Part shown: one piece after another, positions 30,096-39,480 of the stretch
Layout of the letters: the number at the start of each line of letters is the position of its first letter
How positions within the stretch are numbered: position 1 is the first letter of the stretch
NCBI GenBank assembly: GCA_022494885.1
Contig: JAGVSM010001282.1
Location: forward strand, 186,001-250,000
Direction: 5' to 3'
DNA from: Micrasema longulum
Taxonomy: Eukaryota; Arthropoda; Insecta; Trichoptera; Brachycentridae
DNA: 64,000 nucleotides
Made by a program: the position numbers and the translations under genes
Notes under the pieces: generated by a model
The model's input: only the letters and a program-made list of their open reading frames with translations
What the model was told of the DNA's origin: nothing
The model's database searches: none

Positions 30096-30750
30096 AATTT
30101 TGAAAGAAAATGTTAGATTTTCTTAAAATTTTACCATACGGAATGTTCCGTTTGAAGTTTCGCGGTATGGCCCTGAAACACTGTACACTGTATAATGGGC
30201 GTGCTTTTTCAACTAGGGAAGCAGTCACTCGGTACTAGGTACATATGTAAAATATGTACCTATTCGAGTCAAGTGCTTTGAAATAACCTAAAAAGCAATT
30301 TAATGCCATAATTTCAGCATAAAAGAGTTACATTTTATCGTTTAATATCATCGTGTCAGCGATTTAAGTGCTAAATTTGTTATTTGTCACAAAACATTTG
30401 AGAAAATATACATGGATTGGTTTGTTAGAACTGCTTCCACGGAGCACGTAAGATCTTAATTTGCGCGTGCGCAGACTTGTGAATTCAGCAACTGGGCGAC
30501 CGCCTTATAGGAAGCAACAGACTTATGCAGTTCCATATTTTAGTATTTATTAGACGGAGCGCTTTGATTTTTACTTCAGTTCGCGGCGTTAGCGCATAAA
30601 TGCGCTGGCGAAATGTTGTGTGTGTTGGCTTGTCACATTTTTGTAGAAGTTACGAATGAACATCGAATCCGTCTCAAATCGCTATGATTAACAATTAGTT
30701 AACTTATAGCCGATTTCATTATATTATAAAAAAATCACTACCGATTGTTT
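30096..30750. other. No gene; one hairpin
   Basis: No coding region. AGCGCAT-AA-ATGCGCT inside TTCGC...GCGAA at about 30577-30610 forms a strong hairpin. The stretch from 30440 to 30700 is more GC-balanced than its neighbours. Confidence 0.45.
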
Positions 30751-31009
30751 AGAAGTCTCGGCCTCGCGGTATAGTGGCCAGCGCGTTTGCCTGCCATGCA
30801 AGAGGTCTCGAGTTCGATTGCCGACATGGATGACGCGAAATATTTATTAAAATCAGTGATTCAACACTAGAATATTTTAGTCCCTGAACCTGAAGCGTAA
30901 GACTGGTCGTATGTAACATAAATGATCAAGATACGATGAGATTGGTGTACCAATACAGTGCCCTATGCACCAGTAGGTGCGGAAAAGGAATGAAGATGAA
31001 TAAAGAAGT
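30751..31009 (+). mobile_element. SINE B, full-length with target duplication
   Basis: Flanked by AGAAGT at 30751-30756 and 31004-31009. Head CGGCCTCGCGGTATAGTGGC (box A TAGTGGCCAGCGCG), box B GAGTTCGATTGC, body AGTCCCTGAACCTGAAGCGT, and tail CCCTATGCACCAGTAGGTGC and GGAAAAGGAATGAAGATGAA. Probably one of the youngest copies. Confidence 0.9.
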
Positions 31010-31785
31010 TGAGAAGACAATTTTTTAGTGAAGTGTTGGTTCCATCCAATTTAAGGACGGACCGCGTATGGTGTGTACCTATACTCGTACACAGATAGCT
31101 ACTACTAAATAAGACTCTCTGTGTATCAGCCAGTAGCTAAACCACGCTGTGTTACCTATGTATAATATGATATATCCCCATACCCTGCATGTATTCTAAC
31201 ATTATATTCAACACAAATAAATCTAGCAACGTTGGTCGGAATTGGTTCTCAGAATCACAAGAATAATCTCCCGAAAGGAAATTTGGCAGTATATTCCTGT
31301 TACATGTTACTCGATTTAAAAAATGGCTTGTTACAGTAATATAATTGGAAAATATAGGGACATTTATAATTTGCAATGTTTATAAATGAATTAGGAAGTC
31401 ATAAATTTTTAGAGAATATAACAATTTTATGTTTCTGTAAGTTGGAATATTGAAACGTAAAAGCACCTTTTAATACAATATTTCTCACCACGAGACGTAA
31501 TTATCTCCACACGATTTCGCTTTTCAGAATCGATATTGAAATTTTAACTAAAATATTTTTTTTACTAAAAATAAGCATTACGAAAGGAAAACAAAAAAAT
31601 CTGCACCCAACATTATTTGAAAAGAAAAAATTGACAATATTTTTGCATTACGTAGCACAATGCTTTCCATTAAACATATTCATATTTAATCTTGTATATT
31701 ATTATTCTAGTATTATTACTCCAGAAATGATTGATTGTGTCTGTCATGCACGGGCCATAGACATAGTACGGGTATAGAGCCAATT
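31010..31785. other. No recognisable feature
   Basis: No convincing coding frame or family match; mostly AT-rich from 31380 on. Confidence 0.5.
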
Positions 31786-31789
31786 CACT

Positions 31790-31970
31790 CGGTCCCATAA
31801 AATTAGGGTGGGTGGATACTTATTAATTATTTTCTTTTTTACTATTATTTATTTAGTTTTTACTCGCGGGTGAAAACTTTGCTAAAATAAATCGAGTGAA
31901 GATTAGTCGGCCTCATAGTGTACTGGTTTTTGTGTTTACCTGCCGATTGATAAATGAAATATTTAAAAAA
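31790..31970 (+). mobile_element. SINE B-type head with longer 5' module
   Basis: AAAATTAGGGTGGGTGGATA, then AAATCGAGTGAAGATTAGTC, then CGGCCTCATAGTGTACTGGT. The same order is found in reverse at 62215-62370 and partly at 56560-56700. This is a SINE B variant with a different leader, or a DNA element next to a SINE head in a duplicated arrangement. Confidence 0.5.
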
Positions 31971-32297
31971 AATAATAATAAATCCGCCCTATGTTCATGT
32001 ATGGTGTCGTGCTATGTCGAACGACAGGCCACATTTGCGGATAAGAATTCAAGCTCTATTACCAAAGTAAATCAGACTCATTTTCGTCTGTTAAAATTCG
32101 TTCTTTAAAGCTTGGATGGAACAAAAAAACAAACAAGAGAAACGTAAGATGAAACGGATTTGAATTTTGTTACGAAAAGGGTTTACTGGAAATGTTGTGA
32201 CATATTGGTTTCTGTTTTGAATTATTTACAAACGGTTGAACATAATATCGTATACAATGCATTTAAATTATTGTTTTTCTAATATACATATATATAT

Positions 32298-32345
32298 GGT
32301 GTTCTTTAAACCGTCACATCCGAAACCACGATGATCACAAAAAAG
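32298..32345. repeat. End fragment of the 33.5-kb foldback family
   Basis: GGTGTTCTTTAAACCGTCAC and CATCCGAAACCACGATGATC match the ends of the element at 33547-33919. Confidence 0.65.
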
Positions 32346-32419
32346 ACAACGGTGAAAGCATAGACTTAAAATATACTAATTCACTATAAACCAGACGACC
32401 AAACAAAAACTATTACGCC

Positions 32420-32705
32420 ATTTTTCCTTAGGAGTAGGTAGGAAGAATAGAACGCCATATCACCCTTCTTTTACTTTCATGCATCTTCTCAAACAGGCAC
32501 GTCGATAATTCCGACTTTTGAAATGTCCGTCTTCCTCGTTTTCTACATCCATCAACATTCACATCGTAAATATTTTTAGCCGTTATTTTGTCGTTCATTC
32601 ACTCTACACGTCTAAACCAACGCAGAACTCCTTTCTTGATTTTGTCGATAATGCTTTTGTCAGCACGGATGCACGGATTTCGACATTTATCGAATATCGG
32701 TCGAA
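32420..32705 (-). mobile_element. LINE ORF2 C-terminus, decayed
   Basis: Minus strand aligns with the plus-strand element at 34150-34480: KAIIDKIKKGVLRWF, RCRKRGR and the end WRSILPTYS-like. The ATG frames at 32518 and 32588 are its antisense. Confidence 0.7.
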
Positions 32706-33235
32706 AAGGGTATCCATTTCAAATGAATAAATTATTGAAATATATTATTATGATATACACACATGCCCGATTAATAATAATCTGGCTAGGCGGAATATCA
32801 AGGTGGGAAGAGAGGTAAACAAACCTGATTCATAATCAACAAAGATACCAATACAAATGTTTAGTAATTAAATAAAGCAATCTTCATTCAATTATGTTTT
32901 AATACAAATTTTTCTCTTGATTTAATGATACTATTATTTTGTATATTCAAATATGTATGAATCTAAATTTGTAAGTATATTTTATTTAATTGTCTTCTTT
33001 GTAATTTTATTATTTATTATATAAACATTATTTTTTTGGATTGTTATTCTATTGCATCACATGTCATTATATTTTAATTCAATTACTACGTATTTTTTAT
33101 TGTTAATTATTATGGCTTGACACGGGCACAGCCTAAAAGCCTTAACAAGTTCATAGATATTTAAACAAGTGTAATTTTGAATAAATAAATCTATGCCAAT
33201 AATTTCCGAACTTATGCCAAACATAAAAAAAGTCA
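32706..33235. other. AT-rich, no feature
   Basis: No coding region or repeat recognised. Confidence 0.5.
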
Positions 33236-33237
33236 TT

Positions 33238-33352
33238 ATAAATATATTGCAATATTTTGAGTTTGTCCAAATGTTTTCGTAGATAAAATACTGGATTCCA
33301 CCCCCATAGGGAGTCACCAAGACCGACAAATTACAACAAAGATGGAGAACAT
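33238..33352 (+). repeat. Repeat C, end fragment
   Basis: AATATTTTGAGTTTGTCCAA, TACTGGATTCCACCCCCATA, GGGAGTCACCAAGACC and ACAACAAAGATGGAGAAC match the terminal part of the C repeat. Confidence 0.65.
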
Positions 33353-33543
33353 TTTATTTTTAATTCAATCCGATGTCTAAGGTATTTCGGGCACAAATCA
33401 ACACCCCCGGATTATTTAGAAATTCGCGGGATTCGCAATTAATAATGCCATTCTTGATTAGGGACCGTGGATAGGCGATGAATAATTACTGTAGGTTTTT
33501 GTGATTATTTTACCTTAAAAGTCGGATAAAAGAGTAGAGTAAA

Positions 33544-33922
33544 TAATACAGGGTGTTTTTAAAACCCTGCCACATCCGAAACCACGATGATCAGTATAAG
33601 CATCAAGACATATTGGCACATTAAAATAAATTTTTAGAACGACTAAAATCTTTAAAAATAAAAGATAGAAAAAAACAAATGGTTGCTTACTTCTGCAGGA
33701 AAGAAACGAGGAGGAGGGAGTCTAATACACAGTCAATAGCACGGCCGCGCCCCCCTTGCTTCTCCCCTGCAGAAGTAAGCAACCATTTGTTTTTTTTCTA
33801 TCTTTTATTTTTTTTTAATTTCTTTGTTCTAAATATTTTTTTCAATATGCTAATATGCTTTCTTTTCCATACTTATCATCGTGGTTTTGGATGTGACAAG
33901 GTTTAAAGAACACCCTGTATAA
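33544..33922. mobile_element. Foldback element with TAA target duplication
   Basis: A 373-bp element (33547-33919) flanked by TAA on both sides. It starts TACAGGGTGTTTTTAAA and ends TTTAAAGAACACCCTGTA. The two halves are complementary almost throughout; 33655-33699 and 33766-33811 are nearly perfect arms containing AAATGGTTGCTTACTTCTGC. A 3-bp TWA duplication is the habit of PIF/Harbinger-type DNA transposons, so a non-autonomous Harbinger-like foldback is the best guess. No transposase. Confidence 0.7.
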
Positions 33923-33989
33923 TGGCAATGAAATAAATTAATCTAAAAATAGATGATTAAATAATATCGGCGCACTGAAATCAACCTAG

Positions 33990-34490
33990 GCAAATAAATG
34001 TTTGTCGCAAGAGGCAAACTTAGCCGAGCACAATGGAGTCCTGCTCCCGACTCCGATGTATGGGAGCGAAGTATGGACTTGGAAAACCAGGGATGAATGC
34101 TATCTCTCAGGCGAATGTGTGTTGAAACAATGAACGATAGATGCACAAATGTCGAGATCCGTACATTATGTAAGGCTGAGATAGGCATTGTCGACAAAAT
34201 CAAGAAAGAAGCTCTGCGCTGGTTTGGACATGTAGAGCGAATGGACAGCGAAAGAACGGGTTTACAATGTAAATGTTAATGGATGCAGAAATAGAGGAAG
34301 ACCGAGAAAGACATGGCACGACCAAATCCAACAAATACTTGAAGATGGACATGTCAAAAGTCGGAATAATCGGCGCGCGTGCATGAGAAGATATATGAAT
34401 GTAGAGGAAGCGAGATATGTATGCAAAGATAGAGTGATGTGGCGTTCTATCCTCTCTGCTTACCCTTACGGGGAAACGGCGTGATGGTCT
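33990..34490 (+). mobile_element. LINE ORF2 C-terminus
   Basis: Plus strand: GSEVWTWKTRDEC, a shift, then MCVETMNDRCTNVEIRTLC, KIKKEALRWFGHVERMDSER, a break, NGCRNRGRPRKTWHDQI and ARYVCKDRVMWRSILSAYPY. The RWFGHVERM...RGRPxxTW...DRxxWRSI order is the C-terminus of RTE/L2-like endonuclease-RT elements. Two frameshifts. Confidence 0.8.
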
Positions 34491-34799
34491 GCTGTTGTTG
34501 AAATAGTATGAAATAACTAATTGTTATTATATTCGTATCAGCGTCTCACATTACCTACATAAAAATGTATCGTTGATCAAATTTTAAAATAACGAAGACC
34601 AGTAATAAAATAAAGGCGTCGGTATAAAACTGTGAATTTATGGATTGTGTGAATTGATAATTTAAGGTTAATGGAAGGTTATTTGTTCTGTTAATGGCTC
34701 TACTTTATACTTGTTTCTTTGTGAAATCGATTCAGTACGTATTACCGTGAAATTTATTTTCGTCCTCAGGTTTCGAGTAAGTGTTTTTATACATTTTTT

Positions 34800-35150
34800 A
34801 TTTGTTAAAAAACTATCCAACAAGCCAAAAACAATTTGAAATATTTTAATGGAACGTATTATCAGCGCCATGATTTTGTAAAATTTTGTGATTTTGAAAT
34901 TACTCCGCCTGTGACGTCTCATGTTCTCTACCGTGAGTTGTCACGATTGGTGAGTTGGCTTCATTTGACCCGGTAACCGGAAATGTTTCACAACACTCAT
35001 TTAATTTTATTAAAATCATTTTAATTTATTTTTTAAATTAATAAAAATGATTTTGATCTCTCTCTAATTATCACCGCGCGGAGAAAACATTTTTTATATC
35101 CAATTTCCCATTGCACTGAACTTCCTCAATATCCCATTTAATATTTAAAT
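34800..35150 (+). repeat. Repeat F, copy 3
   Basis: TATTATCAGCGCCATGATTT, AATTACTCCGCCTGTGACGT, GTTCTCTACCG, GTTGGCTTCATTTGACCCGG, TAACCGGAAATGTTTC and CGGAGAAAACATTTTTTATA follow the family order. Confidence 0.7.
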
Positions 35151-35527
35151 TTACTGTCGTAACCAAAGTTATCGCTTGGACGTGTATATTTATATTGTTA
35201 TTAAAATGTCATTTTTATTTTGTTCTCATATTAATAAATATTTATATAAATAACATTAGGTCACAACAATTAATTCATGTTTTTTAATACATACTTACAA
35301 AATGTGTGATATCATTAGAAAAAAGAAAATATCTATGTATAACGGTATTAAAAATAAACTTAGATTAATCCTAACTACATTTTTGGTATAATTATTTCAC
35401 TTTTTAATAATATTGATGCTTATTACTTAAGCATTTTTTTTTCGTACAAAATAAACTAATTAACTATCTTAAATTGATATTTGAAGCACTTACCTTGTGG
35501 TTATTCATTATGATAAAATTAATACAG

Positions 35528-35568
35528 AACAACTTTGTTTTTAACCAGTGGTTAAAAACAAAGTTGTT
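35528..35568. repeat. Perfect palindrome, 20-bp arms
   Basis: 35528-35547 and 35549-35568 are exact complements separated by one G. Just beyond is a SINE B head in reverse. Confidence 0.95.
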
Positions 35569-35574
35569 TTATTA

Positions 35575-35632
35575 AACCTCTTGCATGGCAAGGAAACGCG
35601 CTGACCATACGCCGCTAGACGGACAATAATAA
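35575..35632 (-). mobile_element. SINE B head fragment
   Basis: CCTCTTGCATGGCAAGGAAA, CGCGCTGACCATACGC and CGCTAGACGGAC correspond to the anticodon-side and box A part of SINE B in reverse. Confidence 0.7.
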
Positions 35633-35821
35633 ACACATAACTAAACTAATAAAGTTTTAACGCAAATTAAAACAAAACCTATCTAATATAACGATGATAA
35701 ATATACTCGTTTATATATATATTAAATGAACATAATCGAAAGTTTGATATTAATTATTGTATTTAGTCCAAATTAAATATGTACATTATTATTTTTGTAT
35801 TTCATTTTACATAAATTGTGA

Positions 35822-36540
35822 GGACAGAGAATATTGATAAATAGGTATTCAAATATTGTTTTCCTGTCACTGTCTTGCAGATACCTCCCCGTTACTGTGC
35901 GAAAAAAAACTGCATGTCAGTTCTTTTGTTAGAACGTAGTCGTTCTTTAACCGCCAGCTGGGATTCGACGTGAGCTTGATATTTAATTCGAAACCGAAAT
36001 GCTTAGTTGTGTCGTAAACGCATGTAAAAACCGTTCGGATAAACGTAAAAACGATAGTGTAACTTTTCATTGGTAAGTAGGTACATAGGTACTTGCTTAC
36101 GATTGAATTCCAAATGTTTAAATAATTTATTTTCAAATATTGAATTTAAGTAGGTACCTTGTTGTACTTGTTTATGGTTGAATTCCGAAACTGTAAATAA
36201 TTGATTTTCAAATATGGATTTTTTTTTGCAAAAGTCAAACTCTGCTCTACTTACCAACAGTGGAGCATTTTGTGTAAGAATCCGTTTTTCAAAAATGTTT
36301 CAAATGTCAGTTGAAATTAATATTTAGCTTAACTACAAATCCATTTAAAATATTTTAATATGTAGAAATGAAGAAATTGTAAAGAAATTAATTAATTTAG
36401 TATCTATTAAAAATAATTGTTTGGAAACGTTAAAATACAATTTTTTTTTGTACAAAAAAACAGCATCCTCCGAATTTTTCAATATATGCATTTTAGTCGA
36501 ATGCAACCCTGAGAAATCGATGAAAAACATATATATATGC
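35822..36540 (+). mobile_element. Repeat E, longest copy, with THAP-coding exon
   Basis: Shares with other E copies TCTTGCAGATACCTCCCCGT (35873), GTCAAACTCTGCTCT, TTACCAACAG and GTCGAATGCAACCCTGAG. Includes the THAP-type segment 35999-36073 and, just after it, a roughly 77-bp tandem duplication (36072-36220; GTAGGTACNTNG..., GAATTCC, TTATTTTCAAATATTG). The family probably derives from a DNA transposon whose transposase has an N-terminal THAP domain (P or Kolobok type); this is inference. Confidence 0.55.
35999..36073 (+). pseudogene. THAP zinc-finger N-terminal exon (transposon-derived)
   Basis: ATG at 35999 opens MLSCVVNACKNRSDKRK followed by NDSVTFHW, then GTAAGT. THAP domains begin C-x2-4-C and carry FH about 20 residues later; here C4, C9 and F23-H24 fit, and the GTAAGT placed right after is a good splice donor for the intron commonly found there. 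The later Cys-His pair would be on the next exon, not found. A second, more diverged copy is at 52652. THAP domains bind DNA in P-element-like transposases and host regulators; repeat status argues for a transposon. Confidence 0.55.
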
Positions 36541-37395
36541 TTCTAACTTTTTTCCACTCAACATATTGAAGATGTTATTATTTATTATGTAAGCTTGAGG
36601 ACGCAAATTCAAAAAAAAATCAAAAAACCGTAAGTAAATCTGTTAAGCCTTTTTTTTATTTTTTGCGAGACTAATAACGGGGATTGATTTTATTATATAT
36701 ATATATATATTTCAATGGGCTTTGTTAAATTAAAAAAATAAACTTTAAAAAATGACGTCGATCTTGTCAGCCTGAAATTGTAAATATTCCTCAATTTAAA
36801 TCGTTTTGTTATTCCCGAATGTCATCATGCAATTATTGCACCCGTGTAGAAGCATATATAAAAATAGATGTATTTGATTCGGAATATCAACAAAACGTAC
36901 ACGAGTCCAGATCACCTACATAATTACGCTCGCAGCTGGATGTGAAAATCAGCGCGTGTTTATTATCGTCTGTTTGGGTTCGTCCAATGGCATCAATGAG
37001 GATGAATGAGGAGTGTGAAGACTGAAGACCGAAGCATTACGTGGACAAGCGGAGCGGCTTACACGCGTACGCTCTGAAAATAAATTTGGCGCTTTTGGCA
37101 GCTGATAGGAAGTTGGAAGAACTGAGTACTGAGTACTTGGTACCGAACACGGGTAGTGTAGTTACAGTTAATCTATAATTCTATGTCTACGTATCGAACC
37201 ATAAACGTCAAAACATCGTTGTCGAGAATTAATTGGATACTCTGTAATGTTCTCAATGTAACTAAAAATAAATAAATGACATCAAATAAATAAATCGTAA
37301 CCGACAAAAACGATAGTTTACTGTAGAATATGTTGTCTTCTTAATCAATAATAATAATCATGTTTCATTAACAAAAAACACTTTTTCTTTATCTT
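36541..37395. other. No gene recognised
   Basis: AT-rich except about 36900-37110, which is GC-balanced (CAGCTGGATGTGAAAATCAG, GGACAAGCGGAGCGGCTTAC) and unmatched elsewhere in the window. A TA repeat lies at 36693-36712. Confidence 0.45.
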
Positions 37396-37396
37396 C

Positions 37397-37535
37397 TACA
37401 GTGGGTTGCCAAATTAATAGGGACAGTACGAATATTTTGTGATTTTAATGTTTATACTGTCTCTACTTTTAAATAACTTTGATTTGATGAGAATTCTTTC
37501 GTTATTTTAGCTGCTGGTATCATCACCGTTTAATA
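37397..37535 (+). mobile_element. Tc1/mariner-like left end
   Basis: TA then CAGTGGGTTGCCAAATTAAT and AGGGACAGTACGAATATTTT resembles the terminal inverted repeat of Tc1-like elements (CAGTG...GGCCAAA...), with the expected TA dinucleotide. No matching right end and no transposase were seen, so this is a truncated end. Confidence 0.5.
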
Positions 37536-37739
37536 AATAAAAATAGGACACCAAATGCCGAACGCTCTCAAAGTGGAACGGAAGGTCTGTTGATGCCTGT
37601 CAATAGTCCGGCTTCTCCTGTATGAGTTTCCACCACCAGATCCTCACACTATAGTCAGAGAAATTATAAGGAACGTAACTTTTGCAGTTAATATAAGCCT
37701 TGAACATAATAAGCAAGGCCAAAAATAGGCAACTCCTTT

Positions 37740-37965
37740 ACCGAAGAGAACTTGGGACGTCACACACGGAGTAATTTCAAAATTACAAAACTTCATAGCG
37801 CTCATAACACAATACATATATTTTTTTCATTTATCCTAGTTTGATAGTCTATTAACAAATAAATAAACTATTTTAAGACCACCGAGCTTCCTCATTAAGA
37901 AGACAAAATATTCTCCCGTAAAATATTGTTTTTGACGGTTACGGTGTTTTGGCGATCATGGCTCG
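37740..37965 (-). repeat. Repeat F, copy 4
   Basis: Reverse: CCGAAGAGAACTTGGGACGT, CACACACGGAGTAATTTCAA, AAACTTCATAGCGCTCATAA, and further out TTGATAGTCTATTAACAAAT and CCGAGCTTCCTCATTAAG. Confidence 0.7.
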
Positions 37966-37969
37966 ATAT

Positions 37970-38065
37970 ACACCCCGCCCTGCTATTTCGAACGCTCTCA
38001 CGACCGTCGAAAGCACTTGTATAGCGCGTATTTAGTATGTAAATACGCGCCCGAATCGGGGCATT
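37970..38065. mobile_element. P palindrome copy 5, right end missing
   Basis: CCCTGCTATTTCGAACGCTC opens it; the apical hairpin GCGCGTATTTA-GTATG-TAAATACGCGC (38024-38050) is perfect. The closing end is not found. Confidence 0.65.
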
Positions 38066-39050
38066 GAAAGCGGTAAATATAAATTTAAAAAATACAAATA
38101 CGCGAATCTTATAAAAACAAAGATTTTTTTGAAAAACTAAATAAATTTACCGTTCATTACAGCTAAAAAAATATATTGTTTTTGCAATGTGCTGATCTGA
38201 AAAGAGACCACAAGACCTTTAAAACAGATTCGGGTAAGTCCGTGGGGCTTTCAATTTAAATACGCGCCACAAAAGCAAACCTAGATACGAAAAAACATGT
38301 AAACCTGACATATAAGCATAAGTACATAAAATAACCTCCACATACACGAAAACCGTTTTAAAGACCATAGGTATTTATCGATTTCGCTGATACAAATAAA
38401 TTGATTTGTTTTTTACCAAAAATCAAGGAATATTTATTTTTAAATTTAAATTTCATAAATCTTGATTATAATTTAATTTAATTATGCTGCTATCATTGGT
38501 CTCTTCACTGAGAGGGAGAGCTTATGTCGGATATTGTCGCGGTTCCTCGTGAGCAAATTGCAATTACACGGTCAGTAGCAAAAGCTGTTCGATTCACTGG
38601 TAAATTCTAGTAACAAAAAGGCGTATCCATTATGGTATTTAATACACATATTTTTTATTTTTTCAATTTTATTTTTATTGGTAAAAACAATTTAATTCAA
38701 ATTTAAGAAACGAGTATGAAAAATATGTATCGACCCAACTTAAATTTGGGTTTATATAGTAAAATGAGGAAGTCCTGGGTTTTTTATTATTTGTTAACAC
38801 TTTAAGCACCTGCCGAATACACATAAAATTTACCCTGTGCCTGGCCCATTTTTGTGAAATTTCATGTTTGGTGAAGGATTTCTTAAACGTGTCATAATTA
38901 TGAAAATACTAAGTTAAATCAATTGTAACTTCTCACATTTATTTAAAACAATTCAATATGTCATTTTTGTATTATAGTTTTTCCAGCATTGGCCTTTATG
39001 GAGAATCACATTGCAATGTCGCACATATACCTACAGGGCCTCATTTCTTT
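38066..39050. other. No supported gene
   Basis: AT-rich. A 28-codon frame at 38524-38610 (+), starting MSDIVAVPREQIAITRSV, has more balanced codons than its surroundings, but nothing else supports it. Confidence 0.4.
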
Positions 39051-39056
39051 TTTGTG

Positions 39057-39281
39057 CTTTGTATCTCGGAGCCGTGTAAACACGTGATTATAAAAACCAC
39101 GCTTTGTGTCCCGGTCCCGTGTTTTCACGTAGTTTACCAGCATCGAAAAAGTACTAATAAAAGTCACTAGATGTCAATAAAATGCACTTTTTTGAACAGC
39201 TGGTAAACCACGTGAAAACACGGGACGGGACACAACGCGTGGTTATATAATCACGTGTTTACACGGCTCCAGGATACAAAG
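39057..39281. mobile_element. Foldback element with CACGTG-rich arms
   Basis: Arms 39057-39142 and 39199-39281 are complementary with few mismatches: CTTTGTATC, GAGCCGTGTAAACACGTGAT, AACCACGC, GTGTCCCG, CCCGTGTTTTCACGT and GTTTACCAGC on the left, mirrored on the right. The 56-base loop is itself partly self-complementary. No coding sequence, no clear target duplication. Confidence 0.75.
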
Positions 39282-39299
39282 TGTTAATGGACTATTAAA

Positions 39300-39480
39300 C
39301 TAAACCAAAAAAAATAAATTATGTATCGTATTATTACTACGATTTTTTTGAGTTTTATCTTTTTTTAATTACTCCGCGCGTGACGCCACAAGTTCTATTC
39401 GGTGAGAAGTTGGGTTGGCTTCCTGGAAACAGAAAATGAATCACAACACTCTTCTTATTTATTTTACACTTTATATACAT
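39300..39480 (+). repeat. Repeat F, copy 5
   Basis: ATTACTCCGCGCGTGACGCC, ACAAGTTCTATTCGGTGAGA, GTTGGCTTCCTGGAAACAG and AATCACAACACTC match copy 3. Confidence 0.7.

Noticed and set aside
30757..30830. tRNA-like sequences such as this one as functional tRNA genes
   Set aside because: Boxes A and B are present, but the sequence continues into the SINE B body and has no acceptor stem pairing; all such heads are SINE parts.
36003..36257. 84-codon minus-strand frame with an internal repeat (IFENxLF...EFNxKQV)
   Set aside because: The peptide repeat simply reflects the tandem DNA duplication in the intron-like part of repeat E.
38524..38610. 28-codon small ORF
   Set aside because: Codon use is suggestive, but one short frame without homology or context is not enough.
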